The translations under genes were made by a program, and so were the position numbers. Below the pieces are notes generated by a model that made no database searches, was not told the origin of the DNA, and worked only from the letters and a program-made list of their open reading frames with translations. A stretch of 64,000 nt of DNA from Ruminococcus sp. (GTDB lineage: Bacteria; Bacillota; Clostridia; Oscillospirales; Ruminococcaceae): contig JAJQEI010000037.1 in NCBI GenBank assembly GCA_021201755.1, forward strand, positions 124,001 to 188,000, read 5' to 3'. Each line of letters begins with the position of its first letter. Positions within the stretch are counted from its first letter, which is position 1. This document shows positions 11,117 through 19,189 of this stretch, piece by piece.

Positions 11117-12563
11117 GAATTTGCCCATAATCGATCGGAATTTACACTTAGGTGTAAAAATATGGCTGTTTTTTATGATGTTCGTCTGTATTGTCTTCTT
11201 GCTGATGTGGTTGTTTCAGGTTATCTTTTTAGAGTGGTTTTACGAATCATTCAAAATGCGAGATACCGCAAAGATAGCACAGCAGTTGATTGTAGCTTGT
11301 AATGATGAAGATTTTGAAACAAAGGCAGAAGACATTTCTATACAAAACGAGATCTGTATTGAATTATTGAGTGATAACGGAAAAATCCTCTATTCCAACT
11401 GTATTTATGATTATCATTGTCTGATTCACAGTGAAAGTGGCGGACTCTATTTCTATTTGAAGGATTTGGAAAGCAGCAGCACCAATACCATTAGCCGTCG
11501 TATGTTTGATACGGATATGCAGAGTGAAATGCTGGTGTATGGTTGTAAGCTTTATTGGAAAAATGGTGAGGTTGCCGGCTATTTGTTTTTGAATACAAAG
11601 CTTGCACCGGTAGAATCTACTGTATCGATTCTAAAGCGACAAACGATGATGATTACGGGGATTTTATCGCTGGTGGGAATCTTATTGTCGATTTTGATTG
11701 CCAAATACATTTCTCGACCACTGACACAAATCACACGTTCTGCGAAACGTTTGGCACATGGAGATTATCTGGCGAAATTTGAAGGTGGTGGCTATGCAGA
11801 GGCGGACGATCTAGCGGAGGCGCTGACTTATGCGGCAACAGAGCTTTCCAAAACGGAGGAAATGCAGCGTGATTTAATCGCCAACGTTTCCCATGATTTG
11901 AGAACACCATTAACCATGATGAAAGCGTATGCGGAGATGATTCGAGATTTGTCTGGTGACAATCCGTTGAAGCGTGAGCAGCATTTGAATATTATCATTG
12001 AAGAAACAGATCGCTTGTCATTACTCGTAAACGATATGTTGGATCTTTCCAAACTTGAAAGCGGTACACAAAAGCTAAATCGCACTACATTTGATATTGC
12101 AGTTTGTATGCAGGAGATTGTTCACCGATACGAGGGCATTTCAGAACAAATGGGTTATCATATCTACTTCATGCCGGATGAGTCGTGCTTGGTATATTGT
12201 GATGAGAGCAAAATCAATCGTGTTATTGGCAATCTAATTAACAATGCCATTAATTATACCTCGAAGGAAAACAAACAGGTTTTCGTGACACAAAAAAATA
12301 CGCCTGTTGGCGTACGTATTGAAGTACGAGATACTGGTGACGGAATCGAAGAGGATAAAATCAAGCTGATTTTTGACAAGTATTATCGTTCTGAAAATCA
12401 CAAACGAGAAGTCGTGGGAACGGGACTGGGATTGTCCATTGTCAAGGCGATTTTAAAAATGCATGAATATGATTATGGTGTCAATAGCAAGTTGGGTGAA
12501 GGTTCTACGTTTTGGTTTGTGATTCGAGATGTAGTAAAAGACGACGAAAGTCAAAATGAATAA
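11091..12563 (+). CDS. Sensor histidine kinase (first two-component system)
   Basis: Up to 490 residues from a TTG start overlapping the regulator gene; AGAGGAATGG lies upstream and no better in-frame ATG exists before the first membrane helix. Order: TM helix (about 25-50), extracytoplasmic sensor part (about 50-185), second TM (about 195-215), HAMP linker, H-box VSHDLRTP with His268, then N-box NLINNAINYTS, DTGDGI and GTGLGLSIV. Together these make a bacterial membrane histidine kinase. Partner of the preceding OmpR-type regulator. The extracellular part is about 140 residues and I recognise no known ligand fold. Confidence 0.92.
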   Translation: MNLKQRHSRNLPIIDRNLHLGVKIWLFFMMFVCIVFLLMWLFQVIFLEWFYESFKMRDTAKIAQQLIVACNDEDFETKAEDISIQNEICIELLSDNGKILYSNCIYDYHCLIHSESGGLYFYLKDLESSSTNTISRRMFDTDMQSEMLVYGCKLYWKNGEVAGYLFLNTKLAPVESTVSILKRQTMMITGILSLVGILLSILIAKYISRPLTQITRSAKRLAHGDYLAKFEGGGYAEADDLAEALTYAATELSKTEEMQRDLIANVSHDLRTPLTMMKAYAEMIRDLSGDNPLKREQHLNIIIEETDRLSLLVNDMLDLSKLESGTQKLNRTTFDIAVCMQEIVHRYEGISEQMGYHIYFMPDESCLVYCDESKINRVIGNLINNAINYTSKENKQVFVTQKNTPVGVRIEVRDTGDGIEEDKIKLIFDKYYRSENHKREVVGTGLGLSIVKAILKMHEYDYGVNSKLGEGSTFWFVIRDVVKDDESQNE

Positions 12564-12714
12564 ATAGACAAAGGAGACAAAGTATCTATATATGCTTTGT
12601 TTCTTTTGTTTTTTATGAATTCTCCAAAATTTACGTTATTTTTGAAAATGGAGATACTATTTTCAGATAACTTTCATCTAATTATCACAAAATTAACGCT
12701 TTTATAGAATATAC

Positions 12715-12850
12715 TATATGTAGTACTTCGAAAGGAGTATGTAACATCCTCTAACTGTTCTTGTATACACCCCGATACAAGAACAGTATCCCCAATAATC
12801 CCTATATCATAGCAAAGAGTGTCTCACAATCCTTGAGGCACTTTTTGTAT
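12715..12850 (+). ncRNA. Candidate small non-coding RNA
   Basis: A TATACT -10-like hexamer near 12710 is followed by a GAAAGGAGTATGTAA stretch whose reading frame closes at once. A perfect hairpin (12755-12786) and an intrinsic terminator (12819-12848) come next. The unit would be about 130 nucleotides and contains no open frame. No known RNA family is recognised; the -35 is poor, so a long 3' UTR of the kinase transcript is an alternative. Confidence 0.35.
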
Positions 12851-12918
12851 TATTTTTTTATTGATATGTATTGATACAATGTAACGTGATGCCGAGATAC
12901 GAATTTACGGTGTGTCTC

Positions 12919-12947
12919 TTGCTTTTTTTTGAAAATCATGTTATACT
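12919..12947 (+). promoter_or_regulatory. Promoter of lipid kinase gene
   Basis: TTGCTT (12919-12924) and TATACT (12942-12947) with a 17-base spacer, about 50 bases before the TTG start. Confidence 0.65.
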
Positions 12948-12998
12948 ATCCTTAATATACTTTTCTAATAAAGTTATCATGACAAGGAGGCTTTTTCG

Positions 12999-13976
12999 TT
13001 GAAACAAATCTACTTTATCTGCAATTTACATTCTGGGCATGCTTCCGTTGGATCAAATTTGGCAATGATACTCGATCGATTTACTGCAGTCGATTTTCAA
13101 GTGACAATTCACCCGACGCAAAGCCAGGGCGATGCGATTCAATGTGCAAAATATGCCTGCGATGCCGGTTTTTATGACATCTTGGTCTGTTCCGGTGGTG
13201 ACGGAACATTAAACGAGGTGATCCAAGGCTGTATGGCGAGCGATACGCCATGTCCTATCGGTTATATTCCCTTTGGTTCTACGAACGACTTTGCAAGGGG
13301 GTTAGGTATCCCGAATGATCCGGCAAAAGCTGTGGACTGTATTATTCAAGGAGAAAAGTACCCCTGTGATGTGGGCAGTTTTAATCAAAAATATTTTACC
13401 TATATTGCAGCGTTTGGTGCATTTACGGAAATTTCTTATACTACCCCACAACAGTTTAAAAACGTTTTGGGATACGCTGTGTATATTTTAAATGGTATCG
13501 CAAAATTATCCAAAATTCGTGCTTATCGAATGCGTATTGAGTATGATGATGTGGTCATCGAAGATGAATTTCTCTATGGTATGGTGACGAATTCTTCTTC
13601 TGTGGCAAAGCTTTTGTTCTTAAGCGATGTAGAGTGGGATGACGGTTTGTTTGAAGTCACGCTGATTCGAAAACCCAATAATTTGGTGGAACTGCATCAG
13701 CTTATCACAGCACTCTCCAAATTTCACCTTGGATTAAAGAGACGCTATCTTTATTATTTTCGAGTAAGCCACCTCACTGTGACAAGTTTGGAAGAAGAAC
13801 CGGTTTCTTGGACCATCGATGGGGAATATGGCGGCAAGGAGTGCGTGAACGTGATTTCCAATTGTAAAAAGGCAGTAGAATTTTTTATGAAACCCAACGA
13901 GAGAGATACGAAGTCCAAAATTGCTAAAGTGATATTACCGGATACAGAAGGAACAGTATACCGAAAAAAATTGTAG
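12999..13976 (+). CDS. Diacylglycerol kinase / YegS-like lipid kinase
   Basis: 325 codons from a TTG start with a strong AAGGAGG 8 bases upstream. The DAGK catalytic motifs are present: [15 protein letters not shown] (nucleotide-binding GGDGT) and [15 protein letters not shown]. It phosphorylates diacylglycerol or a related lipid at the inner face of the membrane, returning it to phosphatidic acid. The last 30 codons (from MKPNERD at 13887) look like the start of the next gene, uridine phosphorylase, in the same frame, so the kinase proper probably ended near 13880 and the present end is a product of rearrangement or frameshift. The stop is TAG. Confidence 0.9.
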   Translation: MKQIYFICNLHSGHASVGSNLAMILDRFTAVDFQVTIHPTQSQGDAIQCAKYACDAGFYDILVCSGGDGTLNEVIQGCMASDTPCPIGYIPFGSTNDFARGLGIPNDPAKAVDCIIQGEKYPCDVGSFNQKYFTYIAAFGAFTEISYTTPQQFKNVLGYAVYILNGIAKLSKIRAYRMRIEYDDVVIEDEFLYGMVTNSSSVAKLLFLSDVEWDDGLFEVTLIRKPNNLVELHQLITALSKFHLGLKRRYLYYFRVSHLTVTSLEEEPVSWTIDGEYGGKECVNVISNCKKAVEFFMKPNERDTKSKIAKVILPDTEGTVYRKKL

Positions 13977-14617
13977 AAAATCATGAATTTGTGACCTATA
14001 CTGGTTTTTTGGGTCATACCCAAGTTAGTGTTACCTCAACCGGAATTGGTAGGCCGTCTGCGGTAATTGCTATGGAAGAACTAACAGCACTGGGCGCACA
14101 CACCTTCATTCGCATTGGGACTTGTGGTGGTATGTAGCCGGATTTATAGCCGGATTGCCTTGTTTTGCCCACAGGTGCTATTCGTATGGAGGGTACTACA
14201 AAAGAATATTTGCCATTGGAATTTCCAGCAGTACCAGATTTTTCACTGCTGTCAAAGCTTGCATCAGCAGCGGAATTACTGCATACGCCTTATCATATGG
14301 GTGTCGTACAGTATAAGGATTCCTTTTATGGGCAGCATTGCCCGGAATCTATGCCGATTGCACATCAGCTTTAGGAAAATTGGCAGGCGTGGAAAGCTGC
14401 TGGGACTTTGGGCTCTGAGATGAAGTCGGCTGCACTATTTGTAGTTGCGGCTGTGCGACATTTACGTTGTGCCACGGTATTGCAGATGATTTGGAATCAG
14501 GAGCAAGGTAATGTACAGCGTACGCAACAAGCAGCAAAGGATGATATGACCAATGCCATCAATGTGGCGATTTATGCCATGAAACAAATTATCCAAATGG
14601 ACTCGGAAAGGACGTGA
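13887..14617 (+). pseudogene. Uridine phosphorylase, disrupted by a frameshift and three in-frame TAG codons
   Basis: The nucleoside phosphorylase signature is clear: [42 protein letters not shown], then RMEGTTKEYLPLEFPAVPDF and GTLGSEMKSAALFVVAAVRHLRC. TAG interrupts the frame at 14135-14137 (after GGM, before PDL), 14147-14149 and 14372-14374 (between HQL and ENWQAW). Gln fits well at the first and third sites. The N-terminal part (KIAKVILP from 13920) joins only after a one-base shift in the A7 run 13964-13970. The enzyme would split uridine to uracil and ribose-1-phosphate. With four lesions it is a pseudogene unless TAG is suppressed. It ends with TGA eight bases before the next gene. 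Confidence 0.8.
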
Positions 14618-14624
14618 TTTTATC

Positions 14625-15311
14625 ATGCCACGAATATTTTGCGTAGAAGATGACATTGGCATTCGAGAATTAATTACTTGTGCATTACAATCCGGTGGCT
14701 ACCAAGCAGAAAGCTTTATTAGTGGAAAAAATTTTTTTCGGCGATTGCAAGAAATTCAGCCGGATCTGGTACTATTGGATATTATGCTGCCGGATGAGGA
14801 TGGGATTTCTATATTAAAGCATCTGAAAGCAGAAATGCTGACGGCGCAGATTCCAGTAATTATGCTTTCAGCAAAATCATCTGAAATTGACAAAGTCACT
14901 GGTTTGGAAAATGGGGCGGATGATTACATCACGAAACCGTTTGGCATCATGGAATTGCTCTCTCGCATTAAAGCGGTTCTCCGACGCAGTGGTAATAGCA
15001 CGGTAAATGAACCACATCTATTAGAGGTGCAGGGATTGACCGTGGATTTGAATCGTCGTACGGTATTTTATCATGAAACGGAAGTTAGTTTGACGTATAA
15101 AGAATTTGAATTGCTTTCCTATTTAGTGACCAATCATGGAAATGCGATCTCACGAGATCAACTGTTGGAACGAGTCTGGGGATTTTCTTACGAAGGGGAA
15201 ACCCGGACGGTGGATGCACATATCAAGACGCTGCGTCAAAAGCTAGACGCAGCCGGATGTCAAAACCTCATTCAAACCATTCGTGGCTATGGCTATAAGA
15301 TTGGAGGATAA
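14625..15311 (+). CDS. OmpR/PhoP-family response regulator (second two-component system)
   Basis: 228 residues. Receiver domain with Glu8-Asp9-Asp10, phosphoacceptor Asp52 (VLLDIMLPDEDG) and Lys in ITKPFGIMEL. Winged-helix output domain with VSLTYKEFELLSYLVTNHG and GETRTVDAHIKTLRQKL. An AAAGGACG site precedes ATG 14625. Four bases separate it from the kinase gene. Its sequence is closest in style to PhoP/PhoB regulators of phosphate starvation, which fits the PhoP-type box before the phosphate cotransporter, but the assignment is inferred. Confidence 0.93.
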   Translation: MPRIFCVEDDIGIRELITCALQSGGYQAESFISGKNFFRRLQEIQPDLVLLDIMLPDEDGISILKHLKAEMLTAQIPVIMLSAKSSEIDKVTGLENGADDYITKPFGIMELLSRIKAVLRRSGNSTVNEPHLLEVQGLTVDLNRRTVFYHETEVSLTYKEFELLSYLVTNHGNAISRDQLLERVWGFSYEGETRTVDAHIKTLRQKLDAAGCQNLIQTIRGYGYKIGG

Positions 15312-15314
15312 GAT

Positions 15315-16490
15315 ATGAACTGGCTACCTTGGATGTTATTTCTTTTTGTAAGCTGTATCTTTATCGGTGTACAAATTCTTGTTGCATTACAAGGATCAAA
15401 GCGAAAGGAGCAACGAAAGGCGGAACAAAAGGAATTGACGGAATTGCGGCAGGCACTCTCGAATGCGCAAAGGGAACGAAACCATGCGGAAGACATCGTC
15501 AATTTGATCCAAGAACATATGGTAGAGGGCATTTTGATTTTGGATGATTCTGACAAAATTCAACTGGTGAACCGCACTGCCGGTAAGTTGTTACATTTAA
15601 AAAAAGACGATTGGGACACCAAATCCATCTTTATCCTGACAGATAATCAGGCTTTTTTGAGTGCTTTACGGAAATCGAAAATCAAGCAGCAGTCACAGGT
15701 GCGAGAGACTTTAAAAATGGAAGAGAAATATATTCGTACTCGTATTAACTGTATAGAAATGGGTGGTATCTATGGAACAATTATTTTGCTGGTTGACGTG
15801 ACCTATAGTGTCAAAGCAGAAAAAATACGCCAAGAGTTTACGGCGAATGTTTCCCACGAATTAAAAACACCCTTGACGATTATTAAAGGTTTTGGAGAAA
15901 TGTTTAGCAGTGGTATGATTATCCAAGAAGAGGACGTACAGAAATATGGTGCCATGATTGAACGAGAAAGCGAACGGCTGTTGTTTTTGATTAATGATAT
16001 TATTCGTTTGTCCGAGATTGAAGAACATACAGACCTACTAAATACACAGGTAGACCTTGCAAGATCTGTCAAAACTGCTTTGCAAATCCTTGACCCTGTG
16101 ATACAGCGAAATGATATTCACGTAACTCTTGAAGGCGATGCTCTCCTGCTTCGCAGCAATGAGAGCTATATTCAGGAGCTATTTGTCAATTTGATTGATA
16201 ATGCAATCAAGTATAACAATCCTGGTGGCAAGGTAAATATCAATATTAGTCGGAATGAGAAGCAGGCAAAAATTGTTGTTTCCGACAACGGCATCGGTAT
16301 TCCGCTTCATGCGCAAAGCCGTATTTTTGAACGGTTCTATCGGGTTGACAAGAGTCGTTCGCAACAGCGTGGCGGTACAGGGTTAGGACTATCTATCGTT
16401 AAGCATATTGTGGATTATCACAATGGTACAATTTCACTACGCAGCGAATTGGGACATGGAACAGAAATTACGATTTTGTTGCCTCTTTAG
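15315..16490 (+). CDS. PhoR-like sensor histidine kinase (second two-component system)
   Basis: 391 residues. One N-terminal membrane helix (5-23), a short charged coiled coil, a PAS-like domain (about 60-165, GILILDDSDKIQLVNRTAGKLL), then H-box NVSHELKTPLT with His181, NLIDNAIKYNN, SDNGIGIP and GTGLGLSIVKHIV. This architecture (single helix, PAS, HisKA, HATPase) is that of PhoR kinases lacking a large external sensor. Gene ends in TAG directly before a bidirectional terminator, which shows TAG acts as a real stop here. Co-transcribed with the preceding regulator. Confidence 0.92.
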   Translation: MNWLPWMLFLFVSCIFIGVQILVALQGSKRKEQRKAEQKELTELRQALSNAQRERNHAEDIVNLIQEHMVEGILILDDSDKIQLVNRTAGKLLHLKKDDWDTKSIFILTDNQAFLSALRKSKIKQQSQVRETLKMEEKYIRTRINCIEMGGIYGTIILLVDVTYSVKAEKIRQEFTANVSHELKTPLTIIKGFGEMFSSGMIIQEEDVQKYGAMIERESERLLFLINDIIRLSEIEEHTDLLNTQVDLARSVKTALQILDPVIQRNDIHVTLEGDALLLRSNESYIQELFVNLIDNAIKYNNPGGKVNINISRNEKQAKIVVSDNGIGIPLHAQSRIFERFYRVDKSRSQQRGGTGLGLSIVKHIVDYHNGTISLRSELGHGTEITILLPL

Positions 16491-16528
16491 AAACCAGAAA
16501 CGAAAAAACGTTTCAGTAAGCATTATAA

Positions 16529-16558
16529 AAAAGCACCTGAATTTCAGGTGCTTTTTTT
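16529..16558. terminator. Bidirectional terminator between phoR-like gene and acyl-CoA synthetase gene
   Basis: AAGCACCTGAA and TTCAGGTGCTT form an almost loopless 11-base-pair inverted repeat with A and T runs on both sides; the converging genes end at 16490 and 16577. Confidence 0.9.
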
Positions 16559-16576
16559 GAAAATGTTTTGTAAAAA

Positions 16577-18259
16577 TTATGAATTCTTGTTATTTGCAGC
16601 ATTTTCGTCTTCTTTTCGAATCAGCGCACGCTTAATTTTACCGCCGAGTGTCTTTGGCAGTTCATCCACATATTCAATGATACGAGGGTATTTATACGGT
16701 GCTGTGGTGTGTTTGACATGATTTTGCAGTTCTTTCGTTAACGCATCGCTCGGCGTATATCCTTTCGTCAACACAACGGTTGCTTTCACAACCAACCCAC
16801 GAATTGGATCTGGTGCGCCGGTAACTGCGCACTCTAACACTGCGGGATGTGCAATCAAGGCACTTTCGACTTCAAACGGCCCAATTCGATAGCCGGAACA
16901 TTTGATAACATCATCGTTTCTGCCGACAAACCAATAATAGCCGTCTTCGTCCATTTCAAACACATCGTGTGGACAATATTCATTGTTTCCCAAGACTTCT
17001 TTTGTCATTTCCGGATTCTTGAAATACCCAACAAACAATCCCGTTGGCCAAGCCTTGTCGAGATTTTTCATGACGAGTGCGCCATGCTCATGTACCCCAA
17101 CTAGCTTTCCATCTTCACCAATCAACGTAATGTCATAAAGCGGCGAGGGCTTTCCAGTCGAACCAGGCTTTGGGGTAATCCATGGGAAATTTGCCACCAA
17201 AACAGAACCTTCTGTTTGTCCAAATCCCTCTCGAATTTCTTTTCCGGTAAGTTCTTTCCAGCGGTTGAACACCTCCGGATTTAGCGGTTCACCTGCAGTC
17301 GTGAAATTCGCCACACTGGATAAATCATAGGATGTTACATCCTCTTGCAGCATGAATCGATACATGGTAGGCGGTGCACAAAATGTCGTCAGCTTATAAT
17401 CCTGTATTTTTTGCAGCAGCTTTGTTGGTATAAACTTGTCCATATCATAGACAAATTGTACCGCACCACAGATCCATTGCCCATATATTTTTCCCCAGCC
17501 GAACTTTGCCCAACCAGAATCGGACACAGACATATGCAGCTTGTTTTCCTGCACCTGATGCCAATATTTTGCCGTGACAATATGTCCAAGCGGATGCGTA
17601 TAATTGTGTTCAATCAGCTTCGGTTTACCGGTCGTGCCGGAGGTGAAATAAACCAGCATCGGATCTGTTGCAACAGTACCTTCTTCACCAGTCGGACGTG
17701 GAAATTCCTGTGAGAATGCCGAAACCTCATTTGCATAGCTTCGCCAACCATTCCGTTTGCCCGTGATGACAATCTTATTTTGTATGGTCGGAATAGACGA
17801 TACTGTGCCGTCCACCTGTTCAATGACATAATCGTCATCAATGCAGATCATCGTGTGAATGCCTGCGCTGGTGCTACGATAAATCAAGTCTTTTGTAGTT
17901 AATTGTAAAGAACCAGGAATCAGAACTGCACCAATCTTATGCAATGCCACCGCACATACCCAATATTCCCAGCGACGACGCAGAATCAACATAACGACAG
18001 TACCCTTTTTGATTCCCAGACTCTTAAAATAATTTGCAGTTTGGTTGGATAAACGAGAAATATCAGTGAACGTGAAAGTGCGTTCTTCGTCGTGATCATT
18101 GCACCAAACCATAGCTTTTTTTTCTGGTTCTTGTTTTGCCCATTCGTCTATAATATCGAAACCAAAGTTAAAGTCCTCGGGAATATTCAGACAATAATTT
18201 TGTTTAAAATCTTCATAGCTATCGAATTCTATGCGAGGTAAATATTTGTCAAGCAACAT
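16577..18259 (-). CDS. AMP-forming acyl-CoA synthetase (acetyl-CoA synthetase-like)
   Basis: 560 residues. ANL-superfamily motifs: VYFTSGTTGKPKLIEH (P-loop), REGFGQTEGSVLVA, YWFVGRNDDVIKCSGYRIGPFEVE (hinge and A8), and PKTLGGKIKRALIR with the catalytic Lys near the C-terminus. The overall form matches medium-chain acyl-CoA or acetate ligases common in Clostridia, which activate short or medium fatty acids to CoA thioesters with ATP in the cytoplasm. Single gene with its own promoter at 18344-18372 and a terminator shared with the converging kinase gene. Fully intact. Confidence 0.92.
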   Translation of the reverse strand: MLLDKYLPRIEFDSYEDFKQNYCLNIPEDFNFGFDIIDEWAKQEPEKKAMVWCNDHDEERTFTFTDISRLSNQTANYFKSLGIKKGTVVMLILRRRWEYWVCAVALHKIGAVLIPGSLQLTTKDLIYRSTSAGIHTMICIDDDYVIEQVDGTVSSIPTIQNKIVITGKRNGWRSYANEVSAFSQEFPRPTGEEGTVATDPMLVYFTSGTTGKPKLIEHNYTHPLGHIVTAKYWHQVQENKLHMSVSDSGWAKFGWGKIYGQWICGAVQFVYDMDKFIPTKLLQKIQDYKLTTFCAPPTMYRFMLQEDVTSYDLSSVANFTTAGEPLNPEVFNRWKELTGKEIREGFGQTEGSVLVANFPWITPKPGSTGKPSPLYDITLIGEDGKLVGVHEHGALVMKNLDKAWPTGLFVGYFKNPEMTKEVLGNNEYCPHDVFEMDEDGYYWFVGRNDDVIKCSGYRIGPFEVESALIAHPAVLECAVTGAPDPIRGLVVKATVVLTKGYTPSDALTKELQNHVKHTTAPYKYPRIIEYVDELPKTLGGKIKRALIRKEDENAANNKNS

Positions 18260-18343
18260 ATGCGGAATACTCCTTTTCTAGTTTCATTTTATTTTGATTA
18301 TCCTTGTTACCATAGCTTGATGGAAACAGGCAACAACAAATTT

Positions 18344-18372
18344 ATTATATCACTTTTTGAAAAAGATGTCAA
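18344..18372 (-). promoter_or_regulatory. Promoter of acyl-CoA synthetase gene
   Basis: On the minus strand TTGACA (18372-18367) and TATAAT (18349-18344) are 17 bases apart, a consensus vegetative promoter. Confidence 0.85.
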
Positions 18373-18422
18373 GTAAGAATTTAGGAAATTTGAAAATAAG
18401 TATGTAAAGTACAAGAAAAATT

Positions 18423-19054
18423 TTACCCTTTTCCAGCAGGGCAAAACGAAGCCATTGGGCATTCATCGCAATGTGGTTTTCTGGCACGACAAGTATCCCG
18501 GCCGAACCAAACAATGCGATGGCAAAAGTCGGAGGAACGCTCTGGCGGAATTAGTGGACGTAGGTCTTTTTCTACACGTATTGGATCTTTAGAGTCTGTC
18601 AGACCGAGTCTGCCGGTAATACGAATGAAATGGGTATCTGTAACGATTGCGGGTTTTCCATATACGTCGCCTAATATTAAGTTAGCCGTCTTGCGACCAA
18701 CACCAGGAAGGGATAAAAGATCCTCCATGGTACTCGGAACAACGCCACCAAAATTTTCTAAGATCTGGCACGCCATATCCTTGATATTTTTTTGCTTTTG
18801 TGTGATAAAAACCGCAAGGGCGAACAATTTCCTCTAAGTCAGATAGGTTTGTTGCAGCAAATTGTTCTAGGCTGGAATAAGTAGCAAATAGTGTTGGCAT
18901 TACTTGATTGACTCGTGCATCGGTACACTGTGCGGATAAGCGTACTGCGATGAGCAATTCGTATGGTTTCGCATATTGTAATGCGCAAACCGCCTGTGGA
19001 TAGACCTGTTCCAAAGTTTCCACAGCCATTTGTGCTATTTCTTTTTTTGGTCAT
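18423..19054 (-). pseudogene. nth: Endonuclease III, with one or two frameshifts in A7 runs
   Basis: All Nth signatures are present but in more than one frame. The N-terminal part has LIAVRLSAQCTDARVN. The frame must change at the T7 run 18787-18793 (A7 on the coding strand), where HTKAKKYQG continues one way and the true HTKAKNIKDMACQIL the other. After that come the HhH motif LPGVGRKTANLI with the catalytic Lys, VTDTHFIRI with the catalytic Asp, and the 4Fe-4S cluster C-X6-C-X2-C-X5-C (CRARKPHCDECPMASFC). A second A7 run (19042-19048) separates ATG 19054 from the main frame, where MTKKEIAQMAVETL would be restored by losing one A. The enzyme removes oxidised pyrimidines from DNA. As written it is non-functional unless the runs slip. 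Confidence 0.8.
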
Positions 19055-19099
19055 TGTATACACTCCTATTCTACAGAACTTATCGTAGGTGATATTGAT

Positions 19100-19128
19100 A
19101 TTATACCATAGACTTAGACAGATTGCAA
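19100..19128 (-). promoter_or_regulatory. nth promoter
   Basis: TTGCAA (19128-19123) and TATAAT (19105-19100) on the minus strand, 17-base spacer, 46 bases before the nth start. Confidence 0.75.
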
Positions 19129-19129
19129 C

Positions 19130-19171
19130 AAAATGGGCAATTTCCATTTGCAAGGGAATTACCCATTTTCT
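19130..19171 (-). terminator. Terminator of acidic membrane protein gene
   Basis: AAAATGGGCAATTTCC pairs with GGGAATTACCCATTTT across a short loop, downstream of the minus-strand gene ending at 19190. Confidence 0.75.
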
Positions 19172-19189
19172 ATCATATCAGTTTACCAC

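Larger units (their letters stand above)
12564..12998. other. Intergenic region with two strong hairpins (possible small RNA)
   Basis: No gene is evident. It holds a weak hairpin after the kinase gene (near 12571-12610), a perfect 12-base-pair stem at 12755-12786 (CTGTTCTTGTAT with ATACAAGAACAG), a terminator-like stem at 12819-12848 (AGTGTCTCA with TGAGGCACT, then Ts), and the promoter of the lipid kinase gene at 12919-12947. Confidence 0.6.

Noticed and set aside
13887..13976. True fusion of lipid kinase with uridine phosphorylase
   Set aside because: The joined region shares a frame only until the A7 run and then needs a shift; neither family is known to be fused, so overlap plus mutation is the simpler reading.
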